Positions 1 through 11,936 of a DNA stretch of 64,000 nt are shown piece after piece. This DNA comes from Sacculina carcini (taxonomy: Eukaryota; Arthropoda; Thecostraca; Sacculinidae), in the NCBI GenBank assembly GCA_916048095.2, contig OU696578.1, positions 6,858,287 through 6,922,286 of the forward strand, given 5' to 3'. Made by a program: the position numbers and the translations under genes. Position 1 is the first letter of the stretch. Each line of letters begins with the position of its first letter. The notes beneath the pieces are model-generated. The model had not been told where the DNA came from. It saw only the letters and a list, made by a program, of their open reading frames with translations, and made no database searches.

Positions 1-3000
1 CCACCTGACGCGGAGAGAGGACGATCGGCCAAGCGATGCGATTAGGTACCTGTGCTACCTGGTTGTTAGTGTATATGTGCCTTTTTAACGGGAGTATTTA
101 TATGTATTTTATTCTATTATATTTATTTTTATGTCCATTTTACAATGGAATATTAGAGGTATTAGACCGAATTTTAATGATTTACTGCATATTTTACACT
201 CCCGACAACCATCGATTTTAGCAATACAGGAGACTAAGCTTTTAACTTCTTCGTATTTTAGTATTCAGGATTTTAATGTTTTTAGATATAATCCCAGCTC
301 GACTATAGCCCATAGCGGGGTTATGCTGGCTGTTCGCACCAGTGTACCCTGTCGCCGCCTGCATATTCAGTCAGGTGGTTGCGGTTCGGTGCTGGCTCGG
401 TGGTAGGGAGGTGAGTGTGTGCTCATTGTACCTGCCGCCTGGTCGCCCGTTCCCAAGGGCTGACGTCGAGTTTTTAATCAGTTCACTTTCACCCCCTTTT
501 TATGTGTTAGGCGATTTTAATGCTCACAGCCCTTTTTGGGGTTGTGATGCATATTGTAGCCGTGGTTTTATTATGGAGGATATTTTAACTGTATTAGACA
601 TAGGTATTTTAAACACAGGCACATATACGCATTGTACCATGCCATCGGGAAGCATGTCCGCTCTGGACCTCAGTCTGTGCAGTCCCAGTCTGCAGGCATC
701 CACGAGCTGGACCGTTGAGAACAGTCTGTATGGGAGTGACCACTTCCTTATATGGATCTGTCTCAATGAGGTACCTAGGTTGGGAACACGACCACCGAGA
801 TGGAATTTCAAACGAGCTGATTGGGTCCGCTATGATTGCTTGACACTGGAAGCCATGGGCAACCCCACACTTCGACCCAGCGTCGAAGATTTTACTGAGG
901 CCATTGTCACCTGTGCCAAACAGAGCATTCCGCGTACGGCATCGCGTCCCCGGCGGCGTCCTGTTCCTTGGTGGACAGACGCGTGTGCTACGGCGTTGCG
1001 AGAGCGACGTCGTTGCTGGGGTCGCTTCCGGCGCAACAGCACGGTGGCAAACATGCTTTGCTTCCGCCACGCTCGCGCAATAGCTCGATGGACCTTTCGC
1101 GAGGCGAAGTGGGCCTCGTGGGTGTCCTATGTGTCCAGCATTAATCGGCATTGTCCTATATCCACCATATGTGACCGTATAAAGCGCATCTCTGGTAAGT
1201 ACCGTTCCCAATCCACTGCCTTCTCTGAAGATCAGTGGCGTGGACGTGATTAATCCGGAGCATGTTGCTGACGAAATTGACCGATATTTAGCGGAGCGCT
1301 GTCGTGCAAACGTAGACGACCCTGATTTTGCAGCGATCAAACAGCAGTGCGAGAGATCACCCGTTGATTTCTCCACCAACTGTCAGCTGCCAATCAACAG
1401 CGATTTTTCTGTAGCTGAGCTGAGAACAGCCTTGCGATCGCTTCGCGATGTGGCTGAAGGCCCTGATGAGGTTCACAACCTCATGCTGAAACACCTGTCG
1501 CCGGCTGTGCTGTCTACCCTGCTGCAAGTCTTCAATGATCTGTGGAGTGGTGGGCAGTTTCCAGCCTCCTGGCGACGGGCCATCGTGATACCCATCACGA
1601 AACAGGGCAAATCGAACGATCACCCGTCTGACTATCGCCCGATATCGCTTACCTCCGGTCTCTGCAAACTGTTTGGGAAAATGGTTTGCAGACGGCTGGT
1701 ATGGTTTCTGGAACGCGGTCGGCTGTTCAATGATGCTCAGTGCGGATTTCGCCAGGGTCGCTCAACGTTAGACCACTTGGTGACCATTCACTCTCGCGTA
1801 CGTGAAAGTTTCACGCGAGGTCACCACGTCGGGGCGATATTCTTTGACATCGAAAAGGCATATGACACCACATGGCGACATGGAATTCTTCGCAAACTGC
1901 ATCGCTGTGGTGTCAGAGGCAACATGGGGAGGCTCGTACACAATTTCCTTTTGCACCGCACATTCTGTGTGCGTGTGGGGGAACTCCCTGTCTCGTCCGT
2001 TCGATCAGGCAGAAGGCGTTCCACAGGGTAATGTGCTCAGCGTGGCCCTTTTTGCCATAATGATCAACGACATTCACAATCATTTGCCTCCCTCGATTGG
2101 ACGGTCTCTATTTGTGGACGACTTCGCCGTATGGTGTTCTTCCCGCAGCACTGTTGCTGTCCAGCGTCAACTGCAGCTGGCGGTGAATAAAATAGAGACT
2201 TGGGGAACGCGTAACGGCTTCCGCTTCTCGACGTCCAAAACGGTCGGTGTACACTTCTGTCGCCGTCGAGGTGCCTGCCCTGACATGGAAGTGGAATTGT
2301 ACGGCAGTGCTGTCTCATTCCAACGCACGGTTCGGTTTTTATGGGTCACGTTGGACTCGCGCTTGACCTACACCGACCATATTTCACAGCTGAGAACCAC
2401 ATGTCTAAAGGCACTGAATGTGCTGAAGACTGTTTCCCGCATGCGGTATGGAGCAGATCGACAGTCCCTTCTCCTTCTGTACCGCTCGTTAGTCAGGTCG
2501 TGTCTCGATTACGCAAGCATCGTATATGATCTGGCTTCGGAGTCAGCAAAAGGCCGTTTGAATGTCGTACACCACGCAGGGATACGCATTGCCACCGGCG
2601 CGTTTCGCACGTCGCCAATCGTCAGCCTCCTTGTTGAGGCTGATGAGGCTCCGCTGGCGCTCCGTCGTCAAGAGCTGGGCATGCGTTATTCTTGCAAGCT
2701 GGCAAGCACCCATGAAAACCCCGCGTATGACGTGGTATTTTCCCAGCATGTGCCTGAGCAGCAGCACCTTCCAGGACCTCAGTGTTCTGTGCTGTTTTGC
2801 GGCAAAATGAAGGCACTGCTGGAGTCATGCGGGATGGGTGCTAACGACGTCCTCAGACAAGAATACACGGCGGAGTCACCCTGGGAATTGGTCACACCCG
2901 AGGTTGACGTCTCGCTAGCAGCTCTGCCGAAACACCGTACAGTGCCCAGTGTGCTTCGCTCAAACACACTGGAGCGAATTCATTCTTACGGACGGTATAC

Positions 3001-3955
3001 TGCCGTGTACACTGATGGATCTAAGTCGGCCAGTGGTGTGGGTTGTGTGTTTGTAAGTGGAGGTACGTGCCGCTCGAGCACGCTGCCACCGAGCGCCTCC
3101 ATTTACACGGCTGAAGTTCACGCTATCCTGCTGGCCCTGGTTTTTATTTGCTCATCTTCTTTTTTCATTGTTTTTAGTTTTATCTGACTCCCTTAGTGCT
3201 TTAACTTCATTATCGTCTTTCTCCTTACATCCTCTTATACAGAGGATTTTTATCTCTCTTGACATCATCCAACACCAGGGCAAGCGTGTAAAGTGCTGCT
3301 GGATTCCGGCCCATATTGGTATTTTGGGCAACGAGCGAGCTGACAGAGCCGCAAAAAGAGCTGCTGAACGAGACTTTTATTCATTTTATTTTAACGCTCC
3401 CATTCCGTATTCGGACTTTTATCCTATTATACATCGTTTTATCCGTTCTCGCTGGCAGCTCTCCTGGGACGAATGTGGTTCTAACAAATTAAAAGCTGTG
3501 AAGCCCGAAATCGGACATTGGATGTGCTCTTGTCGCCGGAAGAGGTCCTAGGAAGTGGCGCTCTGTCGTCTGCGTGTGGGTCACACGTACGATACGCATC
3601 GCCATCTTCTACTCGGACAACCTGAACCCACGTGCAGCGCATGTAATGCACGTCTCTCCGTGCAGCACACCCTGGTGGAATGCCCATCATTCTCAGAGGC
3701 GCGTCAACGTTTTCTTGGATCCGCTCGGATTATTCACGATGTTCTCGGACAGGAGCAATCGGCGGTCATTGAGGGCCGCATTTTTGAGTTTTTACGGCTT
3801 TTGCCTTTTAGAATTATTTATTGAGTTTTATTTCTTGACTTTCACATTCATTTTGTTCACTATCACACTTATTTATTTCATCATTTTAGGGTGTTTGGGC
3901 TGTGAATAGACTGGGGTGTGCCGTATGGTCCAGAGGCCGGTGCACCCCATAAACA
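1..3955 (+). mobile_element. I-group LINE with RNase H, decayed
   Basis: The non-LTR retrotransposon ORF2 is spread over three frames. From 131 there is an apurinic-type endonuclease (WNIRG, QETKL, GDFNAH near 510, SDHFL near 740). Reverse transcriptase follows at about 1400-2500, with FDIEKAYD, GVPQGN and an FVDD catalytic box. RNase H comes next (YTDGSK near 3010, then WIPAHIGILGNERADRAAK near 3300), and then a C-terminal C..C..H..C segment near 3640-3700. The order EN-RT-RNaseH is typical of the I group. About five frame breaks are visible (near 395, 1245, 1985, 3185 and 3550), so it is dead. ORF1 and the 5' end lie off-window or are lost; the 3' end is placed at the A-rich stretch near 3950. 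It probably lies in a Rab7 intron. Confidence 0.85.
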
Positions 3956-4036
3956 TAAATACCGATAACGATATTTAAGCGGTAAAATGGATTAGACTGA
4001 GGTTAGAGATGACAAATTTCCTAATTGTGTTCGCCG

Positions 4037-4222
4037 TCAGCTAGACAAGATATTATCTATATATCTCTGTCTCTTCTTGGTAGGTTGAACTACCGCTAAC
4101 AATGGCAATGCACCCACATTTCCTGTGCTCGTCCACGGTACCAGAATCTTTTCGTCAGCCCACCTACGCACCTCGGCATTAACTTCTACCCTCACATCAT
4201 CAAGTGTCCCATCGTAACACAA
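4037..4222 (-). mobile_element. LTR retrotransposon pol fragment (fossil)
   Basis: A short minus-strand stretch resembles the entry to the reverse transcriptase of Ty3/Gypsy-like LTR elements (motifs ILVPW, AVVQPTKK). No LTRs are seen around it. It is a broken, old fragment and the only part of that element recognised here. Confidence 0.45.
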
Positions 4223-4273
4223 TTTTCTTCGCTAGCACTGTATTCTGCAATTTCGTTAGCCGTTCAACTCGTT

Positions 4274-4480
4274 GTCATTTATTGAATCATTTATAGTTGT
4301 GTTAGGGGATTTAGTGTTTATTGCTGTTCATTATTTTTTTCTGGAACTGTCATTCTCCTTAGAATTATTCACTTTTCAGACTTTCTTTCTCTCTACATTT
4401 TTGGCCGCTTCTGGTACATTGAGCTACCTCGGTGTGGTGATAGTGCTTGCACTCATCCATGCTACTGGATTTGCCTTAAA
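4274..4480 (+). repeat. LINE 3'-end repeat, copy A
   Basis: It starts with TTTATTGAATCAT-type sequence and ends in a ~80-bp segment (4398-4477) that recurs at 25268-25350 and 33359-33442. Shared blocks include GGTACAT, TAGTGCTTGCACTC and ATGCTACTGGATT. Copy B directly follows the LINE at 21.6-24.7 kb, so this is probably the 3' tail of a 5'-truncated LINE copy. A single copy otherwise carries no recognisable coding sequence. Confidence 0.6.
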
Positions 4481-4485
4481 TTTCC

Positions 4486-5030
4486 AATTCGGCCCGAAGG
4501 GCCGAATTGATGGTATTATTTTCGCCCTATACTGATTGCAAATTTTCTAAATGTCTGTTTGTACCCTATCTCCTCCTAAACCACTGGACCGATTTTGATG
4601 AAACTTGGCCTCTAGGGGTAAAATGGATGCGAGATGGTCACAGGCTAGGTTTTGTTGACCTCCGAGGTCATTTTCACGGTCATTGAGGTCATTTGTTTCT
4701 GTTTATCCTATCTCCTCTTAAACCACTGGATCGATTTTGATGAAACTTGGTCCCTAGGGGTAAAATGGATGCAAGAATGTCATAGGCTATGTTTTGTTGA
4801 CCTCCCAGGTCATTTTCAAGGTCATTGAGGTCATTTGTGTCTGTTTACCCTATCTCCTCCTAAACCACTGGAACGATTTTGATGAAACTTGGTCCCTAGG
4901 GGTGAAATGGATGCAAGAAGGTCATAGGCTAGGTTTTGTTGCATATAAACATATAAACCAGCATATAAACCCGATAATAATGAAAACGTTATTCTGTCTG
5001 TGTGTGTGTGTGTGTGTGTGCACAAACGAG
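4486..5030. repeat. Helentron/pearl-like tandem repeat element
   Basis: A perfect 10-bp hairpin with a 3-nt loop (AATTCGGCCC/GGGCCGAATT, 4486-4508) is followed by three tandem units of 142-144 bp, starting near 4555, 4699 and 4841; the last is incomplete. Each unit carries CCTATCTCCTCCTAAACCA and CGATTTTGATGAAACTTGG. A (TG)n run ends the block at about 4998-5020. Hairpin, minisatellite core and microsatellite tail are known for non-autonomous Helentron-type elements. The family call is inference. Confidence 0.5.
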
Positions 5031-5974
5031 TTTTTCACATTTTGGGGATTTTATGCCACGGGTTTGAGGAAAACTGCTCAACAGAATTGAGTTTTTTATA
5101 TCCACAGATTGGAAATTTTGTCTTCTACAAGATGATATATTTTTCAAATATGTAGTGTTAACATTCCAAAAGATATAACCGTTTATTCAAGACCATTTCA
5201 TTTCCACCGACGACTGATAGATTTAACACAGCGATCAATGGAGACAATGGCGGATCCATGAATTTTGCAGGGGGGCTTAGCCTCCTTGAAAAACGTTTTA
5301 AACGTTTATGTCCTTCACATGCAATGTCTTCCAATAATTTTGATATATCTAATTTCAGCTAATTTGTCCACTGTCGTCACCCGATATTTCTTTTATATAA
5401 AAGAAATTCTCTGTCTGTCTGTGTGTGTATGTATGCTTGAATATGAGTTTAAAATATCTGCGCGGGTTCAATGATATAGATCATTGGTTTCAAACGTAAA
5501 AGAAGCGATGGATCATTTTTATGAAATAAATACGTCCCGCAGACAGCAACTACAGACAATAAAACGTTCAATTTCACCGTGTAGAATGCATTCTTATACA
5601 AAACTAACGGATTTGTCTTCAAGATCCAGAACGGATCGACACGATCCACAACGGGCGGGTTTATATGCTAGACATTTAGGTTATGTTACGTCAAGAAATG
5701 ATCACTAACTAGGGGTTGAGTTTGTGTGTGAGGTACTAGACAATAAAAGCATTATAACTTATTGCTATGTGTATCTTCTGGTCCCAAATTATTTCATCAT
5801 TTTGCTTCTTCTTTACCCTCTTATGTAATCTGTCCATAGTGTGTAGTTGGTTTAGGATATCAAGGCCGAATTGGGGGTATGCAGCTTTGGATCTGGTTTG
5901 TGGCCAGACAAAGCTGCACGTCTACTTAATTTTTATAATAATTTTATGTATTCGAGCGTGTGTGTTTGCTTCAG
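5031..5974. other. Intron sequence of Rab7, no feature
   Basis: No open frame with recognisable homology is seen. A short palindrome (TCTTTTATATAAAAGA, near 5389-5404) precedes a CTGTCTGTGTGTG run. The final bases before 5975 form a fair 3' splice site (TTTGCTTCAG). Confidence 0.5.
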
Positions 5975-6193
5975 ATTTGGGATACTGCGGGACAGGAGCG
6001 GTTTCAGTCACTCGGCGTGGCCTTCTATCGCGGCGCCGATTGCTGTGTTCTCGTCTACGATGTGACCAGTCCCAATTCGTTTCGTGCGCTTGACTCTTGG
6101 CGCGACGAATTTCTCATTCAATCGAGTCCGCGTGATCCTGAAAACTTTCCGTTCGTTGTGCTCGGCAACAAAATCGACATGGAAAATCGCACG
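5975..6193 (+). CDS. Rab7: Rab7 GTPase, exon with switch II, G3 and G4
   Basis: The exon encodes 73 residues that match the Rab7 core. It starts at [14 protein letters not shown] (G3/switch II) and continues through [16 protein letters not shown] and the Rab7-typical SWRDEFLIQ to the G4 box NKID and ENRT at the end. Rab7 is a prenylated small GTPase that drives late endosome and lysosome maturation, tethering and transport. The exon is bounded by TTTGCTTCAG before ATT and by GTGCGT after ACG; both junctions are phase 0. The next exon continues with VTAKRAQQW, exactly where Rab7 proteins continue after ENR. The P-loop and switch I exons are not found between 3956 and 5974, so they must lie left of the window. 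Base composition and codons are clearly more GC-rich than the flanking intron. Confidence 0.97.
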
Positions 6194-6672
6194 GTGCGTG
6201 CATTGTCTTTCTCTCCTCTCAATTCTGTTTCTGTATCAGTATTTATATTTCTTGTTCTTTTTCCCGCTTCCTCTTCCTTTTTTGTATTTGTTTCCTTTGT
6301 TTGCTTACTATCATTTATACTTGCAGATATATACAGTGCCATGGGAAGAGTACAAGCACTATTATCACCTTGTAGTACCTTAAGTACCGTAAGCGCCCAA
6401 AAATATTTTACAGAAAGATGTTGAGAAATAGAAGTATAGTTAGGAACATGAAAGTTAATGATGCCAGTTAAATAACCACTGGTTAGCGATTGTATTGTTG
6501 TTTATCACTCATTCTTTCGCCGTTTTTCACAAATATATTTTCGAGCTTTCCCTGCTGTACAAATGTAGAGCAGACATGTGTGCATGTGTGTACATGTGCA
6601 TATATGTGTGACCGTGGGTGTTTTATCATCATATATCTGTTTGTCTACATGTTTGAGCGTGTACGCATATCT

Positions 6673-6703
<31 letters not shown>

Positions 6704-6930
6704 CCAAGGACTACTACTGATATATTTTGTAGTCCTTGGTAAATATGTATTTGAACGTATACATAAATATACCGGTACATCATTTATGTTTATGCTTATT
6801 GTGCTGATGTGTTATCAGTTTGAGGGGCGCTTCATACTCATATCCGGGTGTCAATATGTGTTTTATTTCATACAGTCGGTTAGGTTAGGTTAGGTCATTC
6901 TTCCAGTCGTTTACGTGCAGCCGTACTGTG
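6194..6930. other. Intron start, microsatellite
   Basis: Pyrimidine-rich intron sequence follows the exon. An (AT)n run at about 6676-6702 leads straight into the short palindrome annotated separately. A TTAGG-like run (GGTTAGGTTAGGTTAGG) lies near 6880. No coding sequence is seen. Confidence 0.5.
6702..6741. repeat. 34-bp palindrome with CAAGGACTAC ends
   Basis: Perfect 13-bp inverted arms (6702-6714 TACCAAGGACTAC; 6729-6741) surround a 14-bp AT-rich centre. The outer ends CAAGGACTAC/GTAGTCCTTG equal the outer ends of the 11-kb element at 15001-26043 and of the palindromes near 48154 and 59420. Confidence 0.7.
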
Positions 6931-9900
6931 AACATATGTTTTAGGTGCTCGCTGTGGCTGGGGCTCCGTGTGTGTTTAGTGATGGGGTTGACAGTTCACC
7001 ATTGCAAGCGTTCGCGGCCCCTTGGGCGGAAGCGATTCCTTCAGTTAGCACACATGACAGACTCGCGGTGTACCAGCCGGAGCCATGTGACCCGCAGGGC
7101 CCCCGCTATAAATGCTGCCACATTTAACACGAGGAAACTGAAGAACAATTATCGTCTGAGTGAATTATATCAATTAGTTATGAATTTGAATATTGGCATC
7201 GCCGTCCAGGACCATAGACGAAGGGTGAATGCACCATCAACACATGTCAACGTTCACGGCTGGACTTTCTGGATGGCAACTGCAAACTCCCGAAGTCAAG
7301 GTGGTGTTGGATTCTTGTCTCCGCGTGCCAGGTGAGCTGTTCTCAGCATCGAGTATCCACACGCGCGGTTCACTACAACGACAATCTAGCTGAAGGCTAA
7401 CTGACTGCGCATCGCAATTTACTATACTTCCACAGCATGTTCAAGCTGACTGGACAAAACAGAACAGTGTATGAATGTGCTGACTACGTTTGTGGCCGGC
7501 GGTGCAGGTCGCGATATCACTTGTGTTGTCGTCCTCTTCAACGCAGACCTACAGACCGGAATCAACAATAGGCCTTTCTGCAGATAAAATCATCCCTCAC
7601 CGACGCAGTAAGTGGTTTTGTGGCCAGCAAAGACTTGATCGCTGTGAATGGAGGCATGCATCAACGGCAAATTCATATTCCGACATTTCTCGGATCTAAT
7701 CGCCCCAGGGCCCGACTGGACTGTGTGTTTGTTGAGTGTCATTGGTATCGCATACTGCGTAGAGCCTGCCGCGTTCGTCCTCGTTGCATACCGTCAGACC
7801 ACTCCATGTTCCTGCGCTGTCCAAGCCTGCGCCTGTGAATTGGCGTCAAACAGACAATTACGTCAAATCCAGTGGTCAACACTGGGAAAATCGGCAGCGA
7901 GCAGGAGGTTCATCGGCACCGTAGTCAATCAGCACAGACAGGATGACGGAAGCTACTCCATTCTAGCTAAGTCTGTCCTGCATGCGGCCGATATGACCCT
8001 TCCCTCCCGTGCGCGAGGGCCTAGAAGCGCTGTGTGTGGCGAGTCTGCCATATCGACAGAGCGCAAGAAAATTTTACACTGCTCCAAACAAGGTTCACTC
8101 TCCTGCACAAACTCTCTCCATGAAGTGTAATAGCGTTGGCGGAAATAACTTGACAGTCTGTTGAGCGGAATGCAGCGACACAGAGAGAGTGGGAGGAGTG
8201 CAGCAACATGACAGTGTATCAACACTATCACGTGGCGAAAGAGCAAGCACTCATCACTTTTTAATGCGGAGAGCTCCACCGAGCACCTCAACAATGTCCG
8301 AGCTTACTTCACTGACATACTCAACACTGAAGTAGGAAACCTCTGCTCTCATTTGCTGGACTTTGGTGCACTATCACCAAAAAACAAATCGCCCGTCCTC
8401 GGCAATGCAAGTCAACATCGCTGAGCTGAAGCGGGTGTGTGGTTCAGGGGCGCCAGTCAAGTCGTCTAGAAAAGACGGAATCCCGTCATATGTGTCAAGT
8501 AGCCACAGTTGACATCTTTGCTCCTGCCTCACATCAACGCGGTTGTTCAGCGAGCTGATCGTCCATCGAAATGCTTCTCGTCGCACATTGTGTGCATCCC
8601 GAAGAGCTCAGGCTGCACAGAACTCGACGACCAGCGTGGGATTTTTTTATGATGCATGCAGCAGCCAAGCTGTGAATCAGTCTTGTTGCTGCCCATAAGA
8701 AGAATTCTATACCTTTTAGAATTTGATTTGTCCCAACTGAAATCAGAGTTGTCCCAACTAGAGCCACAATGTATATTATTGATTTTATATTGAATATCAA
8801 GCTTTATTATTATCGGTACACGTTTTGTATTTACGTGTAAATTTGTATTCCAATTGGGACAGTGTTAATTTCATTTGGGACACATCTGATTTCACTTGGG
8901 ACAATTCTGATTTCAGATGGGACAATTTTGATTTCAGATGGGTCAAATCAAATTGTAAAAGGTTTAGAAGAAATATTTCTGCATGTCCAGGCGGGTTTCA
9001 GACCTCACATAATCACGTCTGAAAAAATTGTCACTCTCGTGTTTGTATAGTCACTTGTCTCACAAGAATCAAGTCACTGTGTTTGAGGACTTTTTCAAAG
9101 CGTTTGATGGCGTGAACCGCGGATCACTTCGATCTATTTTGCTCGCTTACGGAGTTGGCAACATACTGGTCAGCAACATATTGAGCCTGTAGACCAAAAC
9201 CAGGGTCGGCAGGGAGTACGCCGAGCTATTCCAAATGTCGATATATTACAAGGAAACACTCTAATTTTGTTTGACTTACACTCTACTCACACCTTGTGGC
9301 CGTGGACTACGTCATGAGGTGCAGCATCCGGCAGGAGTAAGCATTCACCGTGAGAAGACGGCTGTCAGCGACGACTTGCAGTCTGTTTGGAGTTTGGAGC
9401 TCAGGCCTGTGCTGGTGATCTGGGGCTACTGTCGTACATCGCCGACGCTCAAAAATAGGTAGCTAGTTCAATGCCTCCAAGTGTAGGGTGTTGTTGGTAG
9501 GTGCGCAAGAATCGGCCGGAATTCTGTTTTCCAACGGAGACCGCATTGACGTCTGCGAGGACTTTGTCTATCAAGGAACTCAGCTCAAAAACAGCCGATC
9601 GGTGTTCAGACGAAGAAGGACACTGACGTGGATTACATCACGGAGAATCCACAGACTCTGGCTTTCATCAGCAGCAATATCGGAGAAGTCGCAACTGTTC
9701 ATGGCTTGTGTTGAGCCTGTCCTGTTGTACGCAAGCGGCACATGGATGCTGCGTGACAGTTTGTCTAGCGAAGTCGATGCCGGTCATCCCGCACTACTCC
9801 AGTATTGCAATATCGGCTATCCGCAGCTGGTATCCAACAAGGCGCTCTACAAGAAGCATGCGGGTCGACCTGCCAGCGAGATAATCTGCCGTCTGCGCAT

Positions 9901-10110
9901 CGTTCTTCTAAGTCACGCTGTCACCAACCCGAATACTCCACTGGCCTTTGTGTGTGCGCCTGCCAGCAAAGCCTCAGAGCTGCTCAGAGTTGGATGTATT
10001 TTCATAAAAGCATACCTCCAGCAGCTGGATGACGACTGCAGTTGCGCTGACAAATGTGTCGCGGCTTTCTTGAAGATTGCAAGTGCGGAAGTGTGGCAAA
10101 ATTTATTTTA
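6931..10110 (+). mobile_element. Decayed LINE (RTE/craniofacial-2-like EN-RT)
   Basis: An endonuclease-like start near 7125 (FNTRKLKNNYRLSEL, then QDHRR) is followed by scattered reverse-transcriptase pieces: QAGFRPH near 8990, FFKAFDGVNRGSL near 9090 and a thumb/C-terminal part at 9488-10111 (ACVEPVLLYASGTWM, NKALYKKHAGRPASEI). The piece order is that of an EN-RT LINE of the kind often labelled craniofacial development protein 2-like. Many stops and frame changes indicate an old, dead copy. It lies in the Rab7 intron and is interrupted by a MITE at 8710-8964. Clade assignment is tentative. Confidence 0.7.
8710..8964. mobile_element. MITE with array-type inverted ends, TA target
   Basis: Inverted ends are built of repeated TGATTTCAGATGGGACAAT-like units: two on the left in reverse orientation and about four on the right. 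Outer TATACC and GGTTTA ends mirror the TATACC...GGTATA of the 15459-18256 element. The interior also shares AATATCAAGCTT plus an ATTATTATC tract with the right-hand interior of that element (near 17735-17755). This makes it a short, diverged relative. It sits inside the reverse transcriptase of the surrounding LINE. Confidence 0.65.
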
Positions 10111-10408
10111 AAATATTTAACTGCGAAGTTCAATGTATGGTATTTTGTATGTTGTAATGTTGTTTTGTATGTATATCATATAGTCGTATATAGTGTTTTG
10201 TTAATGTATGTTTTGTTTATCGCCGGTCATGTGTTGTTATTGTTGCAAAAACGTGTTCATGGCTTTTCCCATGGTCTGAGAATACGCGTCCCATCATCAT
10301 TGTTATGAATACACACATGCATACGTTCATTCATGCACACATACGAAAACGAGGAAGAATGTGAATTTTGCTCATTTTCTCTGGTTACAAATATGCGAGT
10401 GCACACAG

Positions 10409-10546
10409 GTGACTGCCAAGCGGGCGCAGCAGTGGTGCAGCGGCAAAAACGGCATGCCCTACTTTGAGACCAGCGCCAAGGAGGCGATCAATGTCGAGCA
10501 AGCCTTTCAGACGATCGCTAAGAACGCGCTGGATCAAGACTCGGAG
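10409..10546 (+). CDS. Rab7: Rab7 GTPase, exon with G5 box
   Basis: Forty-six codons encode [20 protein letters not shown] followed by [20 protein letters not shown] and LDQDSE. This is the Rab7 segment after the G4 box; ETSAK is the G5 guanine-recognition motif and [13 protein letters not shown] is nearly invariant in Rab7 orthologues. The acceptor is TGCACACAG before GTG and the donor is GAG followed by GTGAGG; both are phase 0, matching the exons on either side. The upstream intron is 4,215 bp and holds an old LINE. The downstream intron is 19,335 bp and holds most of the mobile DNA in the window. There is no sign of a frame break, so the gene is expected to be functional. Confidence 0.97.
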
Positions 10547-10984
10547 GTGAGGATTAGAAATCTCACGAGCATTGAGACAAGTACCAGCGCTATAGATTAC
10601 ATGGCAGCAATTATTTTTATTATATTTATTGTCCATTGTTCTATATTAGTATTACTTACAAGCGAATCCAGTGATATGAGACGACCGTGGGCACTATTCC
10701 ACTTTGCAGTGACCCATGTACCAAGAGCACTCAAAAAGTATATACACTTTTTAAGTACGAGTTTAGTTAGGCAAATTAGGGCTTATGAAGAAAGACCAAA
10801 ATCAAACAAATGCAGGCGGTCTGCATGCAGGCGGCCTCCAAATAGGGTTAAAGGTTAAATGGTTAAATTCCTAAGTGTCAACTGCTACACGGGAAGAAGC
10901 CGAGGCTTATTAACACACAGGTGTGTCCCGTGCAGCTCGCTGTCACCGTAGAACCGACCCTCTCCACGCTATGGCGCCACATGA

Positions 10985-11155
10985 ACTTAAGACGTATTAG
11001 AGAGGGCCCCCTCCCCAGAATGTATGACACAACACATGACTGACATCTGGTACCATGATTTACTGCTGGGTGGACAGGGGCTGTGTATTAAAGAATTCGC
11101 CCACGGTCCTCCCGTTGTGAGGTGTGTGTGCTAACCACTACACCACGGAGTCCAC
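10985..11155 (-). mobile_element. tRNA-derived SINE-like remnant
   Basis: Read on the minus strand from 11152, the sequence begins CTCCGTGGTGTAGTGGTTAG, a good tRNA-type A box with flanks. A degenerate B box (GGGCGAATTC) follows near 11090. The remainder is unrelated to tRNA. This is a typical SINE head without a full cloverleaf, so it is not a tRNA gene. Confidence 0.45.
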
Positions 11156-11159
11156 AATT

Positions 11160-11877
11160 CGAGGGATTAGGGGATTCGAAGGACCAATAAAAATAGCGCT
11201 ATTTGGAAGTTTGCGCTATTTTGAGGTGTGTTCTGCAGCAAAGCTTATCAATCTTTTTCTCTGTGAATCGTTCATTTTTACATAATGCTGCCTTTTTATT
11301 CACCAGTTCGCATCATTCTCATGATTTATTTTTTCTTTTCATAGCTCAAAACGTCGTTCTCCTCTGTACGTCCTGGTTTTGATATGCTACAGCTTGCAGG
11401 ACAGACTTGTTTAGTCAATGTTGAACACATCATTAATCTCCGATGCAATAGTAATCGGCATTGCGAATATTATACGAGGGTATAACCCGTAAGATGTATT
11501 ATTCCTGTGCGGGATCTTCAATCAGGGCCCTATGCGGCCACTTGCGATCAGGGCCCTATGCGGCTGTCTAATAATATATCTGTGTATATGTCTATACCTA
11601 TAGCCGGCCCTAATAAGTTACCTGTTTTTCTAATCAGTCGGCAACAGTCAATTGTTGTCAGCCGACAAGTCGATATATTACAAACGTCTTACATTCACAG
11701 AACCCCTTTTTCGCTACTTGGAGGTGTGCTTTATGAGTAGAAACCAAAATATCTCCCCGCTATTTGGAGGTTTGCGTTATTCGGAAGTTTTGATACCGCT
11801 ATTTGGGGGTGCTATTATCATGAATTTGTTAGGCTGATCGGGACCAAGGAGTATTCCGCTATTTGGGGGGTTCACTG
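11160..11877. mobile_element. Pogo-like non-autonomous relic
   Basis: The right end reads inward as CAGTGAACCCCCC followed by AAATAGCGG, next to TA; a CAGT start with a TA target is typical of pogo/Tigger elements. CGCTATTTGG-type motifs recur at about 11195, 11215, 11757 and 11797. A similar block lies at 55229-55330. No matching left end is found, so the copy is incomplete. No coding sequence is seen. Confidence 0.45.
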
Positions 11878-11936
11878 TATACGGAAACATGTAACAAACT
11901 AGGATGAAATAGTAGTGTAAAATAATATTTTATCTA

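Noticed and set aside
609-1379. Minus-strand 256-codon open frame
   Set aside because: Antisense shadow of the LINE endonuclease-RT region on the plus strand.
6878-6896. GGTTAGGTTAGGTTAGG as an interstitial telomere repeat
   Set aside because: Only about three copies; too short to claim telomeric origin.
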